Assembly (NCBI GenBank): GCA_004557035.1
Contig: SFFB01000036.1
Location: 1 to 20,049 of the forward strand
DNA from: Bacteroidales bacterium
GTDB taxonomy: Bacteria > Bacteroidota > Bacteroidia > Bacteroidales > Bacteroidaceae
Direction: 5' to 3'
Length of the DNA stretch: 20,049 bases
Below, piece after piece: positions 1-5,983 of this stretch. A model generated the notes under the pieces. The model was not told the DNA's origin, searched no databases, and saw only the letters and a list, made by a program, of their open reading frames with translations. Positions within the stretch are counted from its first letter, which is position 1. Each line of letters opens with the position of its first letter. Made by a program: the position numbers and the translations under genes.

Positions 1-56
1 GCCCCTTGCCGCGCGGCGCTCCCCGACCGATGAGTTTTTTTATAAAAGGGCATCAT
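1..56 (-). CDS. possible 5' end of a minus-strand gene cut by the window edge
   Basis: Two adjacent ATG codons at 51-56 on the minus strand open a frame of about 18 codons (beginning MMPFYKKTHR) that runs to the window edge without a stop. It would be divergent from yaaA, with about 146 bp between them. I do not recognise the peptide. The same bases can also be read as the end of a plus-strand gene stopping with TGA near 31-33, so this is only a possibility. Confidence 0.18.
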   Translation of the reverse strand, partial: MMPFYKKTHRSGSAARQG

Positions 57-202
57 AGGGAGAGAGGCCAATTCGTTGCGTTTCTATTTGGAATCTTCAA
101 GAAAAAGGGAGGAAGGAGGCGATTTTTAAGCGGAAAGACGTAGTTTTACTGTTGGAAAACACGAAACGATATTTTTAGAAACTACCATTAAAGACACAGA
201 AG

Positions 203-955
203 ATGCAAATATTGTTGGCTGATGCCAAAACAATGAAGATGAACAAGGCACACACCACTGGTAAACGGCCGATGTTTGAGGCTGTGTGCAAACAGTTGGT
301 GCACGAAATGGCCGAAGCCGATGTCAATGACCTGAAAGCCGACTTGAAATGCAGCGCCGCCATTGCCGCCGAAGCACAAAGGGCCTTCCGCCAGTTCAGC
401 ACCACCCCACCCTGCCGAGCATTGTTGACCTACAACGGCACGGCCTACAAGCATCTGCAGGCTGCCGGGATGAGCCGCGAGTCGATGGCATTTGCCGACG
501 CGCACTTATGGATTACGACGTTTATGTATGGCCTCCTCCGCCCTTCCGACGGCATACGGCCTTATCGCATAGCCCCGAGTGTGCAGTTGGCTGCGTCCGA
601 CGGTTTGCCGCTCAGTCGGTTTTGGCGTTCACTGCTTACCCCCACGTTGATTGAAGCGGCTCGTCAAGACAAAGGCGTTTTGCTGCACCTGTCTACGGCC
701 GAATACGAACAACTTTTTGACTGGCGTGAGCTCAAGCAAACCCTGCGCATCGTGCAACCGCGTTTTCTTGTGCGCCAAGGTGACAAATTCTCCGTGCAGG
801 CTGTATGGGCCAAGGCGTGTCGCGGCGCTATGGTGCGGTTTGTTTGCGACAACCAAATCACACGCGCCGAAGACCTACCGGCGTTCACCTACGAGGGTTT
901 TGTCTATGATACTGCAGCGAGCACAGCCGACGTGCCGGTGTTTGTGAGGGGGTGA
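203..955 (+). CDS. yaaA: YaaA family protein (peroxide stress / UPF0246)
   Basis: The 250-residue protein matches the YaaA (DUF328/UPF0246) family along its whole length. The start (ILLADAKTM) corresponds to the family's N-terminal ISPAKTL. Further on come LTYNGTAYKHL, the YGLLRPSDGIRPYRI block (about residues 113-127), and a C-terminal AVWAKACRGAMVRF / TYEGFVYD region. In Escherichia coli, YaaA lowers intracellular free iron during hydrogen peroxide stress and binds DNA; a cytoplasmic role is expected here. The length is normal for the family. The ATG at 203 is the first one giving the conserved start. The gene stands alone, convergent with rprY. Upstream there is only an imperfect -7-like TATTTTTA near 170-177. 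The family assignment is firm; the physiological role is inferred from E. coli. Confidence 0.93.
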   Translation: MQILLADAKTMKMNKAHTTGKRPMFEAVCKQLVHEMAEADVNDLKADLKCSAAIAAEAQRAFRQFSTTPPCRALLTYNGTAYKHLQAAGMSRESMAFADAHLWITTFMYGLLRPSDGIRPYRIAPSVQLAASDGLPLSRFWRSLLTPTLIEAARQDKGVLLHLSTAEYEQLFDWRELKQTLRIVQPRFLVRQGDKFSVQAVWAKACRGAMVRFVCDNQITRAEDLPAFTYEGFVYDTAASTADVPVFVRG

Positions 956-1265
956 CACTGCGGCTTTTTAGCCGAGGCGAAGTTGATTGTTGGCCTTACA
1001 GGCCGACAAGACCGCTCTTTACCCAAAATTTCACCTTTTTCCCAATCACACAATCACGCGGCTGTAACTATCCGTAAATAAGCGCATTGCTGTGACTGAA
1101 CGCTTCGGTCACGTCCAATCACGCGTTTCAAGTCTTTCGGACTTATTTATCGGCATAACACCTTGCGAGGCTGCCTCAGAGCTTCTTCAAGCTCTCGAGA
1201 CAGCCTCGCAGTTTTACGGTTTATGAACAAAAAGTGGGTTAAGCCCCAATTGGCCATTTGTATGT
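956..1265. other. convergent intergenic region with five hairpins
   Basis: No credible gene lies here. Five inverted repeats follow each other: CGGCT/AGCCG at 961-974, GTTGGCC/GGCCGAC at 989-1007, GTGACTGAA/TTCGGTCAC at 1092-1112 (9 bp with one G-T pair), AAGTC/GACTT at 1130-1144, and the large two-part hairpin at 1164-1210. It separates the converging yaaA and rprY genes, so at least part of it should act in termination. Confidence 0.6.
1164..1215 (+). terminator. large hairpin, probable terminator after yaaA
   Basis: Outer arms TGCGAGGCTG (1164-1173) and CAGCCTCGCA (1201-1210) are perfectly complementary. Inside them a second perfect hairpin is formed by AGAGCTT (1178-1184) and AAGCTCT (1189-1195) around a CTTC loop. 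A short TTTT follows on the plus strand; no T-run follows on the minus strand, so the likelier reading is termination of the yaaA transcript, with possible use by both convergent genes. Confidence 0.65.
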
Positions 1266-1967
1266 TCAGTCGGCGTCGGGCGTGATGAGTTTGTAGCCCT
1301 TGCCGTGGATGTTGATAATCTCAACGTTTTCGTCGGCCTTGAGATGCTTGCGCAGCTTGGTGATGTAAACGTCCATGGAGCGCGCGTTGAAATAGTTGTC
1401 GTCTATCCAAATGGTTTTCAAGGCATAGTCGCGCTGCAGGATTTCGTTGGCGTGGGCGCAAAGCAGACCAAGCAGTTCGCTCTCTTTGGTAGTGAGTTTC
1501 ACCGATTCGCCTTCGCGAGAGAGTATTTGCTTTTGGGTGTCGAAGGTGAACGAACCGATGCGATAGAGCGTGCGGTCGCGTGTCTTCTTACCCTTCACGC
1601 GGCGCAAGATGGCTTCCATACGGAAGGTAAGTTCTTCCATCGAGAAAGGTTTGGTGAGGTAGTCGTCGGCACCAATCTTGAAACCCTCGAGGATGTCTTC
1701 TTTGAGCGTCTTGGCTGTGAGGAAGATGATGGGCACGTCCTGGTTGGTCTGGCGTATTTCCTTAGCCAGTGTGAAACCGTCCTTGCGGGGCATCATCACG
1801 TCGAACACGCAGATGTCAAATTTTTCTTTCATAAAAGCTTTGTATCCGGCTTCGCCGTCGCCGTAGAGTTCGGTGTCGTAGCCTTTGGCCTGAAGATATT
1901 CACGGAGGAGCATACCGAGGTTTTCGTCGTCTTCACAGAGAAGCACTTTCATTTTGTGGTCCATCAT
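1266..1967 (-). CDS. rprY: OmpR-family response regulator RprY
   Basis: The 233-residue protein has a receiver domain (about 6-120) and an OmpR/PhoB winged-helix DNA-binding domain (about 133-230). The acidic pocket is E12-D13-D14, the phosphoacceptor is D56 in VFDVMMPRKDG, the switch Thr is T84 (FLTAK), and the conserved Lys is K106 in YLTKPFS. The C-terminal half shows the typical LTTKESELLGLL, ARSMDVYITKLRKHL and IHGKGYKL segments. Sequence and partner match the Bacteroidales RprX/RprY system, first reported from Bacteroides fragilis; in Porphyromonas gingivalis RprY has been tied to oxidative stress responses. It sits 9 bp after the sensor kinase gene, so the two are co-transcribed. Met1, Met2 and Met6 are all possible starts; the choice hardly changes the product. 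Confidence 0.93.
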   Translation of the reverse strand: MMDHKMKVLLCEDDENLGMLLREYLQAKGYDTELYGDGEAGYKAFMKEKFDICVFDVMMPRKDGFTLAKEIRQTNQDVPIIFLTAKTLKEDILEGFKIGADDYLTKPFSMEELTFRMEAILRRVKGKKTRDRTLYRIGSFTFDTQKQILSREGESVKLTTKESELLGLLCAHANEILQRDYALKTIWIDDNYFNARSMDVYITKLRKHLKADENVEIINIHGKGYKLITPDAD

Positions 1968-1976
1968 AGTCGTTAG

Positions 1977-3302
1977 TTATTTTTTTGTTGTGGGTAATGT
2001 GATGATGAAGCTCGTGCCTTGTCCGGCTTTGCTTTCGGCGGTGATGTTGCCGCCGTGTGCGGTGACCACGCGTTTGACGTAGGCCAGTCCGAGGCCGAAG
2101 CCTTTCACGTCGTGCAGGTTGCCGGTGTGTACGCGGTAGAACTTATCGAATATTTTTTTGAGGTTTTCTTTTTTGATACCAATGCCGTTGTCTGAGACGG
2201 TGATGACGGCTTTGCTGCCCTCCACGTGTGTGGCAATCTCGAGATGTGGCGCGCGTTCGGGGTCGCGATATTTGAGGGCGTTGTCGAGCAGGTTGAAGAG
2301 CACGCCGCTGAGGTGCATCTCGTCGGCATAGACCATCATGTCTTCGGCGTCGAGGTTGGTGGTGATTTCTCCGCCCACGTTTTCCACTCTGAGGCGGAAC
2401 GTCGAGGCCACTTCAGCGGCGAGTCGGTCAATGTCGAGTTCACGCTTGCGATAGGTGGCGGCTTTGCGGTCGAGTATGGACATTTGGAGCACCTTCTCCA
2501 CCTGGAAGCGCAGCCGTTTCGTCTCGTCGGCAATGACCGTGGACAGGTGTGTGACGGTGTCGGGCTTTTTCTCCACCGACGGGTCTGAGAGCATCTGCGC
2601 GGCAAGTGAGATGGTGGCCACGGGGGTCTTGAACTCGTGGGTCATGTTGTTGATGAAGTCGTTTTTCATCTCGGTCAGTCGCCGCTGTCTCATCACCGCC
2701 CAAAGCGTGAAGCCAAACATGGCGCAGACGATGATGGTGAGCACGATGGCCGGTATCATGAACCCGACGCTGTTGAAGATGAACCGTCTCATCTCGGGAA
2801 AGTGCAGCCAGACCACTCCGGTGCGTGCACGCGGGTCGGAGGGGAAGAGTTCTTGCCGGTAAGTGTCTTGTGCACCGGCCTGTTCAAAGTCGCGACAGCG
2901 ATACACCTCGCGTCCGTCGGAGGTTGTGATGCGGAAGTGATAAGGCAGGGTGATGCCTTCACGACTCAGCTCACTTTTGATGGCGCCGTCGAGGCTGTTG
3001 TAGTCCAAGCGCTTGGCCAGCGGTTTGTCGGCCGGCCTATAGAGTATGGCCAGTGTCTCTCTGACGCGTGCCGAGTCGTCGAGAGCGTCGAGTTCGGCTC
3101 TGGCTGCCGGCGAAAGGGCTTGTTTGGTCTCCGAGATTTCGAGGTCGCGTACGGCTCGTGAGAGGGCGCGTCCAGTGGCCTCGTCGAAGTTCTCACGGCG
3201 TATTCTGTAGAGCGCTCCGAAATAGGAGAACTCCAGATAGAGCAGCAGCGCCAGCGAGCAGCTCAAGACGGTGAGAAGTATGTAGATTGTTCTTTTGCTC
3301 AT
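1977..3302 (-). CDS. rprX: membrane sensor histidine kinase RprX
   Basis: The 441-residue protein has a first membrane segment at about 5-27, a periplasmic sensor region of about 150 residues, and a second membrane segment at about 178-203. A HisKA domain follows with phosphoacceptor H222 (NNMTHEFKTP), then an HATPase domain with the N box LFNLLDNALKY, the G1 box VSDNGIGI, the F box FDKFYRV and the G2 box KGFGLGLAYV. It should phosphorylate RprY, encoded 9 bp downstream. The periplasmic region has no domain I recognise. The start is set by the basic MSKR preceding the first membrane helix. A consensus promoter lies so close upstream that the mRNA leader would be only a few bases. Confidence 0.92.
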   Translation of the reverse strand: MSKRTIYILLTVLSCSLALLLYLEFSYFGALYRIRRENFDEATGRALSRAVRDLEISETKQALSPAARAELDALDDSARVRETLAILYRPADKPLAKRLDYNSLDGAIKSELSREGITLPYHFRITTSDGREVYRCRDFEQAGAQDTYRQELFPSDPRARTGVVWLHFPEMRRFIFNSVGFMIPAIVLTIIVCAMFGFTLWAVMRQRRLTEMKNDFINNMTHEFKTPVATISLAAQMLSDPSVEKKPDTVTHLSTVIADETKRLRFQVEKVLQMSILDRKAATYRKRELDIDRLAAEVASTFRLRVENVGGEITTNLDAEDMMVYADEMHLSGVLFNLLDNALKYRDPERAPHLEIATHVEGSKAVITVSDNGIGIKKENLKKIFDKFYRVHTGNLHDVKGFGLGLAYVKRVVTAHGGNITAESKAGQGTSFIITLPTTKK

Positions 3303-3312
3303 GATGTATCGG

Positions 3313-3344
3313 CAAAATTAGAGGCGATGGCCGAGACCGCCAAG
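3313..3344 (-). promoter_or_regulatory. rprXY promoter, Bacteroidetes -7/-33 type
   Basis: On the minus strand a perfect -7 element TAATTTTG (3313-3320, matching TAnnTTTG) is preceded, after 20 bases, by CTTG (3341-3344), a 3-of-4 match to the -33 TTTG. Only 10 bases separate the -7 element from the rprX start codon. Confidence 0.6.
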
Positions 3345-3569
3345 TCTATGACTGATTTTCATTAACAGAATAAATATCTATTAACCTATTTGTATGTTTT
3401 AATTGTTGTTTTAGTAATTATGAAGAAATACATATATTTACAAAACCATTCATAATAGACGTCAAAAGGAGGGGATGAGGGTGCGGCAGACTGCCGTTTA
3501 TCGTCAAATTGGCCGTGGGCAAGACAGCTTGTTGTGGCCGCCCGTCGGCATGCTCTCCATCGTTTGTCT

Positions 3570-3600
3570 TTTGCCGTTTGCGCCTGAATGGTTAATTTTG
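3570..3600 (+). promoter_or_regulatory. orphan consensus promoter of element A
   Basis: TTTG (3570-3573), a 19-base spacer and TAATTTTG (3593-3600) match the Bacteroides housekeeping sigma consensus (TTTG, 19-21 bases, TAnnTTTG) at every defined position. No gene follows on this strand for kilobases; the next features are a purine-rich leader and a hairpin. It is therefore a candidate small-RNA promoter. Confidence 0.55.
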
Positions 3601-3612
3601 GGGTAAGAGAAA

Positions 3613-3642
3613 AGGAGGTAGGACTATTTGGCCCTACCTCCT
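3613..3642 (+). ncRNA. hairpin of element A, candidate small RNA
   Basis: AGGAGGTAGG (3613-3622) and CCTACCTCCT (3633-3642) are a perfect 10-bp inverted repeat with a 10-base loop. It begins 12 bases after the -7 element, so any transcript from that promoter would carry it near its 5' end. No clear T-run follows. The same order of parts is found in element B. Whether an RNA is made cannot be told from the sequence. Confidence 0.35.
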
Positions 3643-3681
3643 TGTACTTCAAAGACATAAATGTATTAAACGGCGTCGTTC

Positions 3682-3738
3682 CTGTCCTTATGGCAGAAAT
3701 TTCTGTCCTTATCGCCGTAACGATTGTCCTTATTGGCG
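3682..3738 (-). repeat. 21-bp-periodic tandem repeat, three units (element A)
   Basis: On the plus strand CTGTCCTTAT occurs at 3682 and 3703, and TTGTCCTTAT at 3724, exactly 21 bp apart each time. Read on the minus strand, the middle unit contains ATAAGGACAGAAATTTC, which is identical to the middle unit of element B at 14725-14741. Conservation is high over about 10 bases per unit and looser in between. A 21-bp period equals two helical turns, which suits a row of protein-binding sites on one DNA face. Confidence 0.7.
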
Positions 3739-3883
3739 TAGCGTCGAAGTGCCGCCTCGACGAGATTTGTCCCTACTTCTGCCGTTGTTTTCAAAGACAC
3801 AAAACTTTTTCCGAGTTTTATGTCAGCGACGGCGGCGCATTTTAAACATTCTCCTGCCAAACTTGGCCTCCACCGTCGGCCCG

Positions 3884-4285
3884 TCAATAGCGGCGCAGAC
3901 GGAGATAGTAGTGCGAATGATTATAATAGTCCGTCACGTCGAGGTACATGTAGTCATAACCTATGGCGTCGACACGGGCGGCCATATCGGTGCGGTAGTC
4001 GCGATTGAAGTCAAACGAAATGATATTGTCCGTGACGTCCCAGTCGCCGCGCTCGTCAAAGCCGTTGCGGCCATAGCCGCGGTAGGTGCCGTCGTAGAAA
4101 AACTCCATAAAGTCGCCGGGATAATAGGGCACGTCATAGTCGTAGCTGCGCACATCATAAATCTGCCACGTCCCCACGATGTTGTCGCGCATCCATAGGT
4201 CGTGTTCGTCTTCGCAAGAGCTGAGGCCAACGGCGGTGAGCAGCACAAGGGCCACGGTCAGCGTGTGTCGTAATAGTTTTTTCAT
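3884..4285 (-). CDS. small lipoprotein with lipocalin-like pattern
   Basis: The 133-residue protein starts with a lipoprotein signal: basic MKKLLRH, a hydrophobic core, and the lipobox LSSC with C24 as the lipidated residue. The mature part opens EDEHD, then carries IVGTWQIYDV, a pattern common at the first strand of lipocalin-like beta-barrel domains, followed by alternating strands. It is unusually rich in Tyr and Asp, with Asn and Arg, especially in the last 100 residues. Function is unknown. It lies 20 bp downstream of ispF in the same direction and is probably the last gene of the porU/porV operon, which would place it at the envelope with the type IX machinery; that link is by position only. 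Confidence 0.75.
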   Translation of the reverse strand: MKKLLRHTLTVALVLLTAVGLSSCEDEHDLWMRDNIVGTWQIYDVRSYDYDVPYYPGDFMEFFYDGTYRGYGRNGFDERGDWDVTDNIISFDFNRDYRTDMAARVDAIGYDYMYLDVTDYYNHSHYYLRLRRY

Positions 4286-4305
4286 AGGCTGTGTTTTACG
4301 TATGA

Positions 4306-4782
4306 TTATTGTTCTATCAAGGCCACTGCATAGGCGGCAATGCCTTCTTTTCGGCCCACAAAACCGAGGCGTTCGGTGGTGGTGGCTTTAATATTAACGT
4401 CGGCGGTGTCGATTTGCAACACGTCGGCGAGCGTTTTTTGCATCGCGGGAATGTGTGGATTGAGTTTCGGGGCCTGGGCACAGACGGTGGCGTCGATGTT
4501 GCCCACATGCCAACCGCGCTCCCCCAGCGACGCCACCACGCGCGAGAGCAATATCTTGCTGTCGATACCGGCAAACTCGGCCGAGGTGTCGGGAAAGTGA
4601 TAGCCGATGTCGCGCAGGCCGGCGGCCCCGAGCAGAGCGTCGCAGATGGCGTGGATGAGCACGTCGGCGTCGCTGTGGCCAAGCAGCCCGTGGGTGTGAG
4701 GTATCCGGATGCCGCCAAGCCAGAGGTCCCGGCCCTCGGCAAACTGATGGACATCGTAGCCCATACCTACTTTAATCTTCAT
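4306..4782 (-). CDS. ispF: 2-C-methyl-D-erythritol 2,4-cyclodiphosphate synthase
   Basis: The 158-residue protein, a normal IspF length, converts CDP-methylerythritol 2-phosphate to the cyclic diphosphate with release of CMP, a step of the non-mevalonate isoprenoid pathway in the cytoplasm. The metal ligands are visible: D10 and H12 in GMGYDVHQF, and H44 in GHSDADVLIHA. The family motifs GLRDIGYHFPDT (about 55-66) and the nucleotide-binding KATTTERLGFVGR (about 132-144) are intact. The frame is open further upstream into porV, but the conserved N-terminus MKIKVGMGYD fixes the ATG at 4780-4782. It begins 23 bp after porV, a linkage I also recall from Porphyromonas gingivalis. Confidence 0.96.
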   Translation of the reverse strand: MKIKVGMGYDVHQFAEGRDLWLGGIRIPHTHGLLGHSDADVLIHAICDALLGAAGLRDIGYHFPDTSAEFAGIDSKILLSRVVASLGERGWHVGNIDATVCAQAPKLNPHIPAMQKTLADVLQIDTADVNIKATTTERLGFVGRKEGIAAYAVALIEQ

Positions 4783-4805
4783 GGCTTTTGTGTGAAAAAT
4801 GGGCC

Positions 4806-5969
4806 TTATCGGCGATGGAAGAGGTCTTTGATGCCGTCCATGTCGAACGAAAGCGACACGCGCAGCGTCTGGTCGAGGGGATTGCTCGGCGTAGTGGCGA
4901 TGGTGTAGCCGGCGTCTATGGCCATCACGTTCATACGGAAGCCGGCACCGACGGTGAAATATTTGCGGTTGCCCTGCATCTCGCTCTCGTGGTGGTAACC
5001 GGCACGAAGCGAGAACTTGTCGTTGTAAGTGTATTCCGCACCCACGCTCCATTGGATTTCTTCCAACTCGCCCTTGAAACCGCGCTCAGAGTCGCCGAAG
5101 CTCTTGAAGATGCCCGAGATAGACGAGATGTCGTAGTAGTCGTCTTTGAGGCGCTGCTCATATTCTTCATTGGTTTCGTCGTCGCGCTGCAAGGGGCGTG
5201 AAGGCACGAGCAACTTGTTGATTTCGGCATTGAACGAGATGCGGTTGTACTCATTGAGAGGAATGAGGTAGCTCATACCGAGGCGCAGGTTGGTGGGAAT
5301 AAAATAGGAATAGTCTTCACCATAGTTGATTTTGCTGCCGATGTTGCTGATGTTCAGACCAAAGGCCAACTGACACTCACGGCTGCCCATCATGACATAG
5401 TTGTTGTAGTAGCAGGCAATGTCTGCGGCAAAGGCCGAACCGGCTGTGACTTCGTCGCTGTAGTGTCCGCTCAGGTCGGAATACATATAGCGCAGGGCCA
5501 CGGCAGCAGAGAATTTCTCACTCAGCATGCGCGAATAGGCCACATCGACGGCAAACTCATAGGGTTTGACGGTCATGGTGCCGGCAGAGACGTCGCCAAG
5601 CGTGAAATAGCGCAGCGAACCACTGACGGCCTGATAGTCGCCAATGCGCACGTAGCCTGCGGCATTGAGCAGGGCGATGTCGTTGACGAGCTGGCGGAGC
5701 CAGGGGGTGTAGTTGAGCGACACGCCGGCTCGGCTTATGGTGAAGGGGTATTTGGCGGGGTTCCAGCTCTGCGAGTTGACGTCCGGGTCTGTGGCGGCAC
5801 CCATGTCGCCCATACCGGCGGCACGTGCATCGGCGGCAATGCTTTGCGACGTCACGGCGGTATAGACGGGGTTGAACTGGTCTTTCTCGTCGTCCTCCGC
5901 CAGAGCGACACCGGGCCACATCAGTGAGATGGCGGCGATGAGGACTGCTTTGTTTATGATTTTTCTCAT
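4806..5969 (-). CDS. porV: type IX secretion outer-membrane protein PorV (LptO)
   Basis: The 387-residue protein has a signal peptide (MRKIINKAVLIAAISLMWPGVALA, cleaved near residue 24) and a FadL-like beta-barrel pattern. The early motif SQSIAADARAAGMGDMGAATDPDVNSQSWNPAKYPF is characteristic of PorV, as are the later repeated strands and the C-terminal GLRVSLSFDMDGI-like end. PorV is the shuttle that carries cargo from the translocon to the PorU-containing attachment complex, and is needed for processing the C-terminal domain of cargo. It follows porU by 14 bp, the usual arrangement, implying co-expression. Length is typical. Confidence rests on the N-terminal signature plus the neighbour. 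Confidence 0.93.
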   Translation of the reverse strand: MRKIINKAVLIAAISLMWPGVALAEDDEKDQFNPVYTAVTSQSIAADARAAGMGDMGAATDPDVNSQSWNPAKYPFTISRAGVSLNYTPWLRQLVNDIALLNAAGYVRIGDYQAVSGSLRYFTLGDVSAGTMTVKPYEFAVDVAYSRMLSEKFSAAVALRYMYSDLSGHYSDEVTAGSAFAADIACYYNNYVMMGSRECQLAFGLNISNIGSKINYGEDYSYFIPTNLRLGMSYLIPLNEYNRISFNAEINKLLVPSRPLQRDDETNEEYEQRLKDDYYDISSISGIFKSFGDSERGFKGELEEIQWSVGAEYTYNDKFSLRAGYHHESEMQGNRKYFTVGAGFRMNVMAIDAGYTIATTPSNPLDQTLRVSLSFDMDGIKDLFHRR

Positions 5970-5983
5970 GGTCTATAAATTAT

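Larger units (their letters stand above)
3345..3883. other. intergenic region carrying element A
   Basis: No convincing gene. The left part (about 3360-3460) is AT-rich. A small hairpin CGGCA/TGCCG lies at about 3484-3496. Positions 3570-3642 hold a consensus plus-strand promoter followed by a 10-bp-stem hairpin, and 3682-3738 hold three repeats with a 21-bp period. Before the lipoprotein stop, an imperfect inverted repeat (CGACGGCGG near 3827-3835 and CCACCGTCG near 3870-3878) may form the 3' end of the long minus-strand operon. Confidence 0.5.

Noticed and set aside
1305..1976. 223-codon plus-strand frame opposite rprY
   Set aside because: It is antisense to a clear response regulator; the codon bias of a GC-rich gene keeps the opposite strand open.
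3588..3845. 85-codon plus-strand open frame over element A
   Set aside because: It stays open because the repeats have a 21-bp (seven-codon) period; both strands are open there, the product has no recognisable domain, and the matching array in element B is in the opposite orientation relative to the promoter.
4783..5052. N-terminal extension of ispF by 90 codons into porV
   Set aside because: IspF is normally about 158 residues and begins at the conserved MKIKVGMGYDVHQF; the extension is out-of-frame porV sequence.
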